Source: Neobacillus mesonae (lineage in GTDB: Bacteria; Bacillota; Bacilli; Bacillales; Cytobacillaceae). Taken from it: a DNA stretch of 64,000 bases. Below, piece after piece: positions 54,371 through 63,078 of the stretch; the first letter of the stretch is position 1, and every line of letters starts with the position of its first letter. The stretch lies in NCBI RefSeq assembly GCF_023715155.1, contig NZ_JAMBNQ010000010.1, positions 1-64,000 of the forward strand, in the 5' to 3' direction. The notes under the pieces were generated by a model. The model saw only the letters and a program-made list of their open reading frames with translations, made no database searches and was not told where the DNA came from. Made by a program: the position numbers and the translations under genes.

Positions 54371-56275
54371 TCACACCTTTTCATTTATAAATTTTTGTAA
54401 CTTTACTGCTCCCTCTTCTTTCTTATGATTAAATTTAATTAATCTCATGGCATTTAAAATGACGAGCAGTACGCTTGCTTCATGAATAAACATACCTGAC
54501 GATAAATGAACTGATCCGAGCAGTACTCCAGCTAAAAGAACGAATACAATTGATACAGCGAAAAAGGTATTTTGTTTCATGTTGAAGATTGTTGCTATTG
54601 AAAGTGCATAGGCATGGGATAATTGCACAAGTTTATCTGCCATTAAGACTACATCAGCTGTCTCCATAGAGATGTCTGTGCCGCCTTCGCCCATTGCCAG
54701 CCCTATGTCTGCGGCTGCAATGGCCGGAGCATCATTTATCCCGTCTCCTGCCATTGCGACTACATGACCTTCCGCTTTTAATTTTTTCACATATTCAACT
54801 TTCTCCTCTGGTAATAATTCTGCATGAAATTCATCTATTCCCAGCTGCTCGGCAACCAATTGGGCAGTGTAGCGGTTATCGCCTGTCAGCATAACAATTT
54901 TCTTTATTCCATTATTCCTCATTTCATTCAAAGCCTTTTGGGCATCATCACGAATTTGATCCGCTATGGAAATAACACCTGCCAGCTTGCCGTCTATAGC
55001 TGCAAAAATTACCGTGTTGCCTTCTTTCTCTCTCTCGAAGCAATAGACCGACACTTCCCGCGGAATATCAATGTTTTCTCTCGTGATTAATTTACGATTT
55101 CCAATTACTAAATGATATCCTTCAATATCAGCACGGATCCCATTTCCTTTAACGACTTCTCCGCTTTCAACATCACTAGACAGATTTATTTTTCTAGCCT
55201 TTGCTTCCTTCACAATCGTTCGGCCTAAATGGTGTTCAGATATCGTTTCTGCTTGGGCAACAAGGCTTAGTAAATCATTTGTACTCATTTGTCCGAATAC
55301 CTTAACATCCGTTACTTCCTGTTTCCCCATTGTCAGTGTTCCTGTCTTATCCAGTACAAGTGTATCAACTTTGGAGAATCGCTCCATTATTTCTCCGCCT
55401 TTAACAAGGATACCGTTTTTAGCTCCATTTCCAATCCCTGCGACATTTGAGACCGGAGCGCCGATGATTAGAGCTCCTGGGCAGGCAACTACTAGAAATG
55501 TGATGGCTAAATGGAGATCTCTTGTCTGAACGAATACGATAATGGATAAAAGCACTACAGCAGGCGTATAAATCGTTGAAAATTTATCAAGGAACTTTTC
55601 CGTTTTTGACTTTGATTCCTGCGCTTCTTCGACCAATTCAATAATTTTTGCAAAAGTGGTATCATCCCCTACCTTTTCAGCCATTATTTCAATATAACCA
55701 TTATCAACGATAGTGCCGCTAAATACTTGATCATCCGCATATTTTGCAGACGGTATAGGTTCTCCAGTTACCGCTGCTTCATTTAAATAGGCATGTCCGG
55801 ATAAAATCTTCCCATCCACCGGGACCTTTCCACCAGACCGAACAATGACGCGGTCCCCCTTCAGAACTTCCTCCACAGGGATGGTAACTGGAACTCCATC
55901 ACAAATCACTTCTGCTTCCAGTGGTGCCATTTCTACAAGTTTCTTCAAAGATGACCGAGTTTTTTCCAATGTCCTTGCTTCAAGGAAATCTCCAAAAAGG
56001 AACAAAAAGGTGACGATTGCTGACTCAGTGTATTCCTGGATAAAAATTGCTCCGATTACAGCAATACTAACTAGAAGTTCAATACTAAAAGCTTTCATTG
56101 CTAATGCCTGATAGGCCTTGAGAAAAATAGGGACACTGGCGATAACTGTTGCGGCCAAAAGAGCCAAGTTTTTCAAGGTGGTCATCCCCATTACCCCAGT
56201 AAGAAAACCACTGGCAATAAAAAGCCCAGATATTAGTGCAATTTTGTTTTTATATTGGTGAACGAACGCGATCAT
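54371..56275 (-). CDS. P1B-type heavy-metal ATPase with a CPG motif
   Basis: A 634-residue P-type ATPase. The phosphorylation site DKTGTLT (Asp309), the actuator TGEP (~170), the hinge GDGINDAP and the helix-8 motif HEASVLLVILNAMRL are intact. The metal-site motif in helix 6 is Cys265-Pro-Gly rather than the common CPC. The nucleotide-domain SEHP is SEHHLG (His348-His349). There is no N-terminal heavy-metal domain, but a CopZ-like protein is encoded 650 bp upstream on the same strand. It may be a divergent P1B subgroup with different metal selectivity. Cotranscribed with the Crp/Fnr regulator. Confidence 0.88.
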   Translation of the reverse strand: MIAFVHQYKNKIALISGLFIASGFLTGVMGMTTLKNLALLAATVIASVPIFLKAYQALAMKAFSIELLVSIAVIGAIFIQEYTESAIVTFLFLFGDFLEARTLEKTRSSLKKLVEMAPLEAEVICDGVPVTIPVEEVLKGDRVIVRSGGKVPVDGKILSGHAYLNEAAVTGEPIPSAKYADDQVFSGTIVDNGYIEIMAEKVGDDTTFAKIIELVEEAQESKSKTEKFLDKFSTIYTPAVVLLSIIVFVQTRDLHLAITFLVVACPGALIIGAPVSNVAGIGNGAKNGILVKGGEIMERFSKVDTLVLDKTGTLTMGKQEVTDVKVFGQMSTNDLLSLVAQAETISEHHLGRTIVKEAKARKINLSSDVESGEVVKGNGIRADIEGYHLVIGNRKLITRENIDIPREVSVYCFEREKEGNTVIFAAIDGKLAGVISIADQIRDDAQKALNEMRNNGIKKIVMLTGDNRYTAQLVAEQLGIDEFHAELLPEEKVEYVKKLKAEGHVVAMAGDGINDAPAIAAADIGLAMGEGGTDISMETADVVLMADKLVQLSHAYALSIATIFNMKQNTFFAVSIVFVLLAGVLLGSVHLSSGMFIHEASVLLVILNAMRLIKFNHKKEEGAVKLQKFINEKV

Positions 56276-56408
56276 ATCAACATCCTCCCATCCCTTATCT
56301 TTACCTATATGCTAAGGTACTTTTAGATTTAAAGAATTGATGACAGTCAAGATTTGGAATCTTTATCATGATTTTGAGAACCTGGAGATAAGAATTTCAT
56401 CTGAGTTT

Positions 56409-56855
56409 GTACTTATAAAGCGGTTATGAGGACGGGTAGCATTTAATTTTATCGGAATTTGTTCTCATCAAACGTCTATGAGGACTGGTAGCATAGTTTT
56501 CCTATTGGAACTGTCCTCATACATCCTCTATGAGAACTCGAAGCATTAGATTTTATAAGTATTTGTTCTCATGAAATGTCTATGAGGACTGGACACACAG
56601 ATTTCTTATTGAAACTGTCCTCACAAACCCTCTACGAAAACGGAAGCCATTTGATTTTATAGGGATTTGTTCTCATGAAATGTCTATGAGGACTGGAAAC
56701 ACAGTTTTCCTATTGGAACTGTCCTCATAAACCCTCTATGAAAACGGAAGCCATTTGATTTTATAGGGATTTGTTCTCATGAAATGTCTATGAGAACTCG
56801 AAACACAAATTTCTTATCCAACCTGTCCTCATAAGTTCCTATAAGAACAGAAAAT
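56409..56855. repeat. 52-bp tandem array of hairpin units
   Basis: GTYCTCAT recurs at 56461, 56513, 56565, 56617, 56669, 56721, 56773 and 56825 (a diverged first unit starts at 56409), an exact 52-bp step, with odd and even units more alike (104-bp super-unit). Each unit has an inverted repeat, e.g. GTTCTCAT, 9 nt, ATGAGGAC. About eight and a half copies, with no spacers between them. It fills the intergenic gap upstream of the P1B-type ATPase. No ORF supported. Confidence 0.9.
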
Positions 56856-56870
56856 CAATCAAGCAACCTC

Positions 56871-56909
56871 ACAAAAAATAACCCCTATCCGCTGCCAGCG
56901 AATAGGGGT
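56871..56909 (-). terminator. Intrinsic terminator of the CopZ-like gene
   Basis: A stem formed by ACCCCTAT / ATAGGGGT extended by CGCT / AGCG; read leftward it is followed by a T-rich tract. Confidence 0.8.
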
Positions 56910-56926
56910 GGGTTTAAGAACATCCC

Positions 56927-57148
56927 TTACGAGACTTTCGAAGAGAGCACTGGGTACCCTAATTTCGTAATCTTCATTTCTAATTCTTTTCCATTGACCT
57001 TTGATCCATCGAATTCAACCTTGACCTTACTTAAGCTAAACAACACCTTGGCAGATTCCACTCCTGCCGTCTTATTCAAAGTAGTCTCGATTTTTTTAAT
57101 ACAAGATGGACAGGTTAACGGATCCAATTGATAAATAGCTTTTGCCAT
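56927..57148 (-). CDS. CopZ/HMA-type metallochaperone
   Basis: A 73-residue heavy-metal-associated domain with the ferredoxin-like HMA pattern. The metal ligands are in LTCPSCIKKIE (CxxC, Cys13 and Cys16). ATG 57148 has AGGAGG 8 nt upstream, preferred over ATG 57154 at 2 nt. It lies 650 bp upstream of the P1B-type ATPase and has its own terminator, with the 52-bp array between them. It probably delivers a soft metal (copper or another) to that ATPase, which lacks its own HMA domain; this is inference. Confidence 0.82.
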   Translation of the reverse strand: MAKAIYQLDPLTCPSCIKKIETTLNKTAGVESAKVLFSLSKVKVEFDGSKVNGKELEMKITKLGYPVLSSKVS

Positions 57149-57357
57149 GCTCATTTCCTCCTTTTCTTTTGTATTTTTAGTTTAAATTTTTTCAACAAGA
57201 AAAGATTTGATAGTCATCAAGTTTTTAAGATTTTAAAAAACATACACAATTCCGACCTAAATTTGTCAATGTTTAGGGATTTTCAGAGCCATCTATGGTG
57301 ATAGAATGATGGTGAAAGGGAGAATAAAATTCCAAATTATTTAGGGGGAATGAAAAC

Positions 57358-57798
57358 ATGTTAGATATGTTTTCTAAAATTGTGGTTCCATTCGATAATT
57401 CTGAGTTAAGTAAAAAAGCATTAGAAATGGCTATTACACTAGCCAAGCAAGATGAAAAGATCACATTGGATGTTATAACAGCTGTAGATACAAATTCTTC
57501 CGTCTACGTATATGGTGCTTATACATCAATTGACCCCATACGGAAAAGCATGCTTGAAGACGCCAAAAAAACGCTTAACGATATAGAAAAGAAATTAAGT
57601 GATGTCCCTAATAAGACACAAACACATCTCTTAGAAGGAAGTCCAGGTAAATCCATCATTGACTTCATTAACAGAGAACAGCCAGATTTGGTTGTTATGG
57701 GAAGCCGCGGATTAAGCGGGCTGAAAGAAGTGTTCTTAGGAAGTGTCAGCCACTACGTGGTCCAAAAATCCCCACGCCCTGTGTTTATTGTTAAATAA
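57358..57798 (+). CDS. Universal stress protein (UspA family)
   Basis: A 146-residue Usp-fold protein. FSKIVVPFDNSELSKKALEMAITLA starts the nucleotide-binding fold, and GSPGKSIIDFINREQPDLVVMGSRGLSGLKEVFLGSVSHYVVQKSPRPVFIVK holds the ATP-binding G-2x-G-9x-G-S/T pattern. The start ATG lies 7-8 nt after AGGGGGAA. It diverges from the CopZ-like gene and is followed by the AATAAGCGG repeat cluster. The family is induced by starvation, low oxygen or redox stress. Confidence 0.9.
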   Translation: MLDMFSKIVVPFDNSELSKKALEMAITLAKQDEKITLDVITAVDTNSSVYVYGAYTSIDPIRKSMLEDAKKTLNDIEKKLSDVPNKTQTHLLEGSPGKSIIDFINREQPDLVVMGSRGLSGLKEVFLGSVSHYVVQKSPRPVFIVK

Positions 57799-57858
57799 AG
57801 GATATTTTCGTAACCTATGTTGTTATGCCAAGAAAAGCGGTAGTTTATTCAATTTAGG

Positions 57859-58105
57859 AATAAGCGGACTCTGCGAAAAAGCTGGATTACAGGATAGCCC
57901 CCTTGGAAGTAAAAAATAAGCGGAAGTTTTCCCGTTATTTCCAAAATTAAGAATTAAATAGTAAAAAATAAGCGGAGTTTTTTCCGTTATTCAATGAAAA
58001 GCACCCGATTTTAGCAGTTTAAAATCAAATAAGGGAAGTCCCTCCGTCTATTTCAGCTAATTAACATCCAATTTCCTAAATAAGGGGAATTTCTAGCTCT
58101 ATTTT
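57859..58105. repeat. AATAAGCGG hairpin repeat cluster
   Basis: AATAAGSGG recurs at 57859, 57915, 57967, 58028 and 58079 (steps 56, 52, 61, 51 bp). Each unit has an imperfect palindrome, e.g. AATAAGCGGAAG...CCGTTATT. It lies between the stress-protein gene and the terminator of the tubulin-like gene. Non-coding. Confidence 0.75.
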
Positions 58106-58167
58106 TTGAACGAATCTTAAAAAGGGAGCAAAAAGCAACAATCTTTTAGAAAAGAGCCTGAATAAAA

Positions 58168-58220
58168 AAAATAAAAATAGGGTCAGTCCCTGGCAAAGGG
58201 AACCGACCCTATTTTTTTAT
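58168..58220 (-). terminator. Terminator of the tubulin-like gene
   Basis: A 12-bp outer stem AAAAATAGGGTC / GACCCTATTTTT with an inner TCCCT/AGGGA hairpin; T-rich when read leftward. It overlaps the stop codon. Confidence 0.85.
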
Positions 58221-59326
58221 TTTTGATATTTTGACAATTTCGATGTAATACTTCCAGGCTTTCTTTCCTGTGTTCTAGCTTTTAAGTTTGAAGCCCAGTT
58301 GATTTTCGACTCATACGTCTGGGTAAACTCTTTGCTGACCAAACCTTGAAGTCGGTCCTTATTTTTCTCAATAGATTCCTCAATCGACAGCATTCTGCGG
58401 CTTGGGAACGATAGCCCTGCAAGAATGGTGGTTATAGTGGGATCTGTTTCCGTAATATAGGTACCCTCAAATAATTCCAGCGGTTCTCCAACCTGTTGGA
58501 AAATGGACGGGACATTAATAAGCTTTGACATTTTTTCAGGTCCTTCATAAATTAAACCTGCGCGAATAACGCCCGCGGATTCCAATGGGCAAAATGGCGA
58601 ATTCAGCCATGATTGCTGTACTTTATTTGCCACCTCAGCTGAAGTCTTTGCATCTGTAATAGCCGCCGTAGAAATAATGGTTACTCCTCTTGTTGACAAG
58701 ATATTCATTAAATCTGTTTCGTCAAAGTTTCCATAAAAAGAGCTTTTTCGTGTTACCTGGAGAACATGATTAATGCCTTCCATTACTTGTTGATTGGAGG
58801 AAAGATAAATTTGATGTTTGCTGGATTGTGGATTTTGTTTTCTCACTTGGTCATTGTCGACAAGAAATACTGAGGATAGTGATTCAATTCTTGAAATCTC
58901 TGTAATGCACTCTGTTGCATTGATTCGGTTGCCTGCTAAGACATTTCGGTCTGGCACAACCGCTATAGCACCAATATTAACGCCTGGCAGATTATCCAAT
59001 AATAAGTCAATAAGTAATGGGCTCATTCCGGAGCCAGTGCCGCCGTCAGTAGAAAAAGCCACTAACAAAAGCCTTATGTTTTTAAAAGATTTCTGCACAA
59101 AATCAATCATCTCTCTGTAGTTGTCATTCACAGCTTTTAATCCTATGGATCGATTTTGTCCGGCGCCATTATATCCGGGGACAAAGAATTTTCTTTCCAC
59201 CTTTGTATTTACTAAGCCATCCCGCTGGTTTGTATTGATCAATGCAGTTTGAAATCCCATTTGTGCTGCAATCTGTGCGATATTGCCGCCAGCCTGGCCT
59301 ACGCCCAAAATTCCGATTGCTTTCAC
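58217..59326 (-). CDS. Stand-alone FtsZ/tubulin-family GTPase (TubZ-like)
   Basis: A 369-residue tubulin-superfamily protein, distinct from the main cell-division FtsZ. GTP-binding loops are clear: GVGQAGGN (residues 8-15), INTNQRDGL, and the tubulin signature DGGTGSG (94-100). The T7 loop NFDETD (Asn200, Asp202, Asp205) keeps the acids that hydrolyse GTP across a polymer interface, so it should form filaments. The C-terminal ~75 residues are basic and lack the FtsA/ZipA-binding tail of FtsZ. No DNA-binding TubR-type gene is adjacent. It is flanked on both sides by tandem-repeat arrays. Role unknown: chromosome/plasmid partition, sporulation and polarity are all possible. Confidence 0.82.
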   Translation of the reverse strand: MKAIGILGVGQAGGNIAQIAAQMGFQTALINTNQRDGLVNTKVERKFFVPGYNGAGQNRSIGLKAVNDNYREMIDFVQKSFKNIRLLLVAFSTDGGTGSGMSPLLIDLLLDNLPGVNIGAIAVVPDRNVLAGNRINATECITEISRIESLSSVFLVDNDQVRKQNPQSSKHQIYLSSNQQVMEGINHVLQVTRKSSFYGNFDETDLMNILSTRGVTIISTAAITDAKTSAEVANKVQQSWLNSPFCPLESAGVIRAGLIYEGPEKMSKLINVPSIFQQVGEPLELFEGTYITETDPTITTILAGLSFPSRRMLSIEESIEKNKDRLQGLVSKEFTQTYESKINWASNLKARTQERKPGSITSKLSKYQK

Positions 59327-59447
59327 CTGATCACTTCCTTTCTTACTAAAATAATACTCAGATTTTATTAAATTAGACTTTGCATAAGAAAATTGTTCGG
59401 AATGGCAGCTGCTTCATGGACCATTTAAGGTCATTTTTCTTCTTTTT

Positions 59448-60591
59448 GGGCAATCCAGCCCTTCTCCATGGACCGTTCCACCATTTTTTCCTCCTCCTCG
59501 GGCAATCCATCCCTCTTGCATTGACCGCTCAGCCATTTTTTCCTCCTTCTCGGGCAATCCAGCCCTTCTTCATTGACCGTTCCACCATTTTTTCCTCCTT
59601 CTCGGGCCATCCAAGCCTTCTCCATGGACCGTTCCACCTTGCTTTCCCCCTTCTCGGGCAATCCAGCCCTTCCCCATTGACCGCTCAGCCATTTTTTCCT
59701 CCTTCTCGGGCAATCCAGCCCTTCTCCATGGACCGTTCCACCATTTTTGCCCCCTCCTCGGGCAATCCAGCCCTCTTGCATTGACCGCTCAATCATTTTT
59801 TCCTCCCCCTCGGGCCATCCAGCCCTTCCCCATTGACCGCTCAGCCATTTTTTCCTCCTTCTCGGGCAATCCAGCCCTTCTCCATGGACCGTTCCACCAT
59901 TTTTTCCTCCTCCTCGGGCAATCCAAGCCTTCTCCATGGACCGTTCCACCTTGCTTTCCCCCTTCTCGGGCAATCCAGCCCTTCCCCATTGACCGCTCAG
60001 CCATTTTTTCCTCCTTCTCGGGCAATCCAGCCCTTCCCCATTGACCGCTCAGCTATTTTTTCCTCCTTCTCGGGCCATCCAGCTCCTCTCCATTGACCGT
60101 TCCACCATGTTTTCCTCCTCCTCGGGCAATCCAGCCCTCTCCATTGACCGTTCCACCATTTTTTCCTCCTCCTCGGGCAATCCAGCCCTTCTTCATTGAC
60201 CGTTCCACCATTTTTTCCTCCCCCTCGGGCCATCCAGCCCTTCTTCATTGACCGTTCCACCATTTTTTCCTCCTTCTCGGGCCATCCAGCTCCTCTCCAT
60301 TGACCGTTCCACCATTTTTTCCTCCTCCTCGGGCAATCCAGCTCCTCTCCATTGACCGTTCCACCATTTTTTCCTCCTCCTCGGGCAATCCAGCCCTCTT
60401 GCATTGACCGTTCCACCATTTTTCCCTCCTCCTCGGGCAATCCAGCCCTTCTTCATTGACCGCTCAATCATTTTTGCCCCCTCCTCGGGCAATCCAGCTC
60501 CTCTCCATTGACCGCATCAATCATTTTTCCCTCCCTCCCGGGCAATCCACCCCAATCAGTCTCCATTGACCTTCACTACCCAAATCCAACC
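59448..60591. repeat. 52-bp tandem array upstream of the tubulin-like gene
   Basis: GGGCAATCC (sometimes GGGCCATCC) recurs at 59448, 59500, 59552, 59604 and so on to 60540, about 21 steps of 52 bp. The unit reads, on the plus strand, GGGCAATCCAGCCCTTC... followed by a CATTGACCG and CCATTTTTTCCTCC stretch. On the minus strand each unit is purine-rich and carries AGGAGG, 5-6 nt, ATG. All minus frames stay open because 52 is not a multiple of three, so the ORFs seen here are not evidence of genes. There are no spacers, so it is not CRISPR. Confidence 0.92.
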
Positions 60592-60595
60592 CCAT

Positions 60596-60638
60596 ATAAA
60601 AAAGCAGAAGCCTGCATCAACAAGGCTTCTGCTTTTTC
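60596..60638. terminator. Terminator of the amino acid ABC operon
   Basis: Stem GCAGAAGCC / GGCTTCTGC with an A-run to the left and a T-run to the right; it lies just past the ATPase stop and can act in both directions. Confidence 0.85.
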
Positions 60639-60643
60639 AAAAA

Positions 60644-61390
60644 TTATTTATGATTCCTGTGCAAAAAGGCTTTTGTCCGTTCATTCTGTGGATTTTCAAA
60701 TAGCTGTGATGGGTGGCCGGTCTCAATAACTTCTCCATTATCCATGAACATCACGCGGTCCGCTACCTCTTTGGCAAAGCCCATTTCATGGGTGACGACA
60801 ATCATCGTCATATGCTCCTGGGCTAAAGCTTTCATCACCTGGAGCACTTCACCTGTCAACTCTGGGTCGAGCGCGGAAGTTGGTTCATCAAACAGCATAA
60901 TTTCCGGATCCATCATCAGAGCCCTGGCAATCGCCACCCGTTGCTTTTGACCGCCTGATAGATTGGCTGGATAGGCATTCGCACGGTCGATCAGCCCAAC
61001 CTTTTCTAAAAGATCTGTGCTGCGATTTTTGATTTCTGATGCCGGCTCTTTTTTTACCAGCTTAGGGGCAATTTCAAGATTCTCCTTAACAGTTAGATGG
61101 GGGAATAGATTAAAATGCTGGAATACCATCCCCATCCTTGATGTCACCCGCTTGATTTCCTGAGGTTTTGAATAAATACCATCCTTTACCAAGTAATCAT
61201 CAGATATTTTAATACTGCCGCCGTTTACCTCTTCAAGATGAACGAGACTGCGGAGCATCGTGCTTTTCCCCGAGCCGGACGGACCTATCACTGCTACTAC
61301 ATCGTTTTTATTTACTTCAAAGTTGATTTGTTTTAATACATCCAGCTTACCATATGATTTTTTTAAATTTGATACTTCAATGAACGACAT
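60644..61390 (-). CDS. Polar amino acid ABC transporter ATPase
   Basis: A 248-residue GlnQ-type ATPase. Walker [12 protein letters not shown], signature [19 protein letters not shown], Walker [20 protein letters not shown] and the switch His in [11 protein letters not shown] are intact. GTG 61399 is in frame; ATG 61390 is better spaced from AAGGTG. It follows the permease gene by 15 bp. Together with the next two genes it forms a complete importer with the order ATPase last. Confidence 0.93.
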   Translation of the reverse strand: MSFIEVSNLKKSYGKLDVLKQINFEVNKNDVVAVIGPSGSGKSTMLRSLVHLEEVNGGSIKISDDYLVKDGIYSKPQEIKRVTSRMGMVFQHFNLFPHLTVKENLEIAPKLVKKEPASEIKNRSTDLLEKVGLIDRANAYPANLSGGQKQRVAIARALMMDPEIMLFDEPTSALDPELTGEVLQVMKALAQEHMTMIVVTHEMGFAKEVADRVMFMDNGEVIETGHPSQLFENPQNERTKAFLHRNHK

Positions 61391-61405
61391 ATGGATCACA
61401 CCTTC

Positions 61406-62065
61406 CTACTCAAATCGAAACCGCCGCTCAATCCATTTAAAGAAAATGGTTAATATAAGTGTCATGATAAGATAAATGATCCCGGCGATTAAAAATGGAA
61501 CTATTGTAAAGTCACGGTTGACGGCTGTTTCAGCAAAGTGCAAGAGTTCTGGAACAGCTACTGCATAGAGTAAAGCAGTATCTTTAACAAGTGTTACTGA
61601 TTCATTTGCCACTGCCGGAAGGGCAATACGGAACATTTGCGGCAAAATTATCCGCGTAGTCATCTGCCATTTACTTAAGCCAAGAACTTGGGAAGCCTCA
61701 TATTGTCCTTTATCGATGGCTAAAAGCCCTCCACGAAAAATCTCTGCAAAATAGGCAGCATAGTTTAAAATAAACCCAATACTTGCCGCCACAAATCGGT
61801 CCAGCACCAAATATTCCCCAATAACCGGCAGCATCGGCAGTCCGAAGCAAATGAACAGGAGCTGCAGCAAGAGCGGCGTTCCACGCATAATGTAAATATA
61901 TGCCTGTGCAAGATAGGAAAGAGGTTTAAAGCGGCTTTGAACCGCAAGCGTTAATAGAAAACCTAGCGGGATGGACACACCAATCGCAATAATAAACAAA
62001 AGAACCGTCATTTGTGCCCCTTCCAGCATTGGCTTCAATATCTGGATTACATAATCGAATGACAT
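61406..62065 (-). CDS. Polar amino acid ABC transporter permease
   Basis: A 219-residue HisM/GlnP-type permease with about five helices. The EAA motif is GQYEASQVLGLSKWQMTTRIILPQMFRIALP. Start ATG 62065 follows GGAGG at 8 nt, preferred over the TTG at 62080 that lies inside the site. It forms a channel, probably as a homodimer because only one permease gene is present. Confidence 0.92.
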   Translation of the reverse strand: MSFDYVIQILKPMLEGAQMTVLLFIIAIGVSIPLGFLLTLAVQSRFKPLSYLAQAYIYIMRGTPLLLQLLFICFGLPMLPVIGEYLVLDRFVAASIGFILNYAAYFAEIFRGGLLAIDKGQYEASQVLGLSKWQMTTRIILPQMFRIALPAVANESVTLVKDTALLYAVAVPELLHFAETAVNRDFTIVPFLIAGIIYLIMTLILTIFFKWIERRFRFE

Positions 62066-62149
62066 ATAAGTATCCTCCAAAACAAAACAGGGTTTCCAGA
62101 GGAAATCCTGTTTAACTTCATTCTATAATAGTTTTTCCCAAAACCTATT

Positions 62150-62935
62150 TTACTTTAATACCTTATTTTCGCCAAACCATTTTTTCGAAATTTCTGCGGC
62201 AGTACCATCTTGATTCATTTCATCAAGAGCTTTTTGAAGCTTATTCAGTAAATCTTCATTACCTTTTTTCACACCCACTCCATATTCCTCAGGAGCAAGG
62301 GACTCATCCAATACCTTAAAGGCGCCCTTTTCTTTTGACATATAGTAGTCAATGACTACTTCGTCAATAACAACAGCGTCTAATCGGCCGCTCTTTAAAT
62401 CATTCAATGCTAGTACATTATCTTTAAACTCAGTGATGGTTTTAATTTTTGACTTAATTGGGTTCTCGTTTAAAGCATCAGCTGCAGATGAAAGTGACTG
62501 CAATCCAACTACTTTTCCTTTTAAATCAGCAAGTTTGGTGATGTTTGAATCGGCCTTTGTTACCACTACTTGGGCATTTTTCAAATATGGTTTTGTAAAA
62601 AGGACCTTTTTCTTCCGTTCGTCCGTAATCGTATAACCATTCCAAATAAGGTCAATCCGTCCGCTGCTTAGTTCAGATTCTTTCGTGCTCCAGTCAATCG
62701 GCTGGAATTTTGCCTTTTTCCCCATTTTTTCAACAGCTGCGCGCGCATAATCAATATCGAAACCGACAATATCGTTATTCTCATCCCGGAAGCCCATTGG
62801 TGCAAATTTATCATCAATCCCAATGACAATGGTATCATTGTCTCCTTTTTTCTCTGATGTTTTGCCTGAGCATGCAGTAAGCACTGACAATGCTGCTGCT
62901 AATATTAAAACGAAAGTCATTAACCGTTTCATCAT
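62150..62935 (-). CDS. Amino acid-binding lipoprotein
   Basis: A 261-residue substrate-binding lipoprotein. The signal and lipobox are MTFVLILAAALSVLTACSGK. The two-domain type II fold contains IGIDDKFAPMGFRDENNDIVGFDIDYARAAVEKMG and LIWNGYTITDERKKKVLFTKPYLKNAQVVV. It follows the family of cystine, arginine and glutamine binding proteins, but the ligand is not readable. It is the first gene of the importer, 84 bp before the permease. Confidence 0.92.
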   Translation of the reverse strand: MMKRLMTFVLILAAALSVLTACSGKTSEKKGDNDTIVIGIDDKFAPMGFRDENNDIVGFDIDYARAAVEKMGKKAKFQPIDWSTKESELSSGRIDLIWNGYTITDERKKKVLFTKPYLKNAQVVVTKADSNITKLADLKGKVVGLQSLSSAADALNENPIKSKIKTITEFKDNVLALNDLKSGRLDAVVIDEVVIDYYMSKEKGAFKVLDESLAPEEYGVGVKKGNEDLLNKLQKALDEMNQDGTAAEISKKWFGENKVLK

Positions 62936-63078
62936 TAATCCACCTTTTCGTTATTTGCTTTAGTACGTTAACATATTATCATACTAGCACATTATAACAC
63001 TATAATATTTTAAAAGACAATATCTTTATCGGTAAAAACGGTAAGAACCTTTTCCTATATTGGAAAGGGCTCCCTCAG

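Noticed and set aside
57273-57464. 63-codon minus-strand ORF at the start of the stress-protein gene
   Set aside because: Antisense shadow of a well-supported UspA gene.
59380-60492. Several overlapping ORFs on both strands in the 52-bp array
   Set aside because: A 52-bp repeat keeps all frames open automatically; the translations are repetitive and frame-cycling, so they give no evidence of coding.
56409-60591. CRISPR interpretation of the 52-bp arrays
   Set aside because: Units abut without unique spacers, the unit itself varies, and no cas genes are present.
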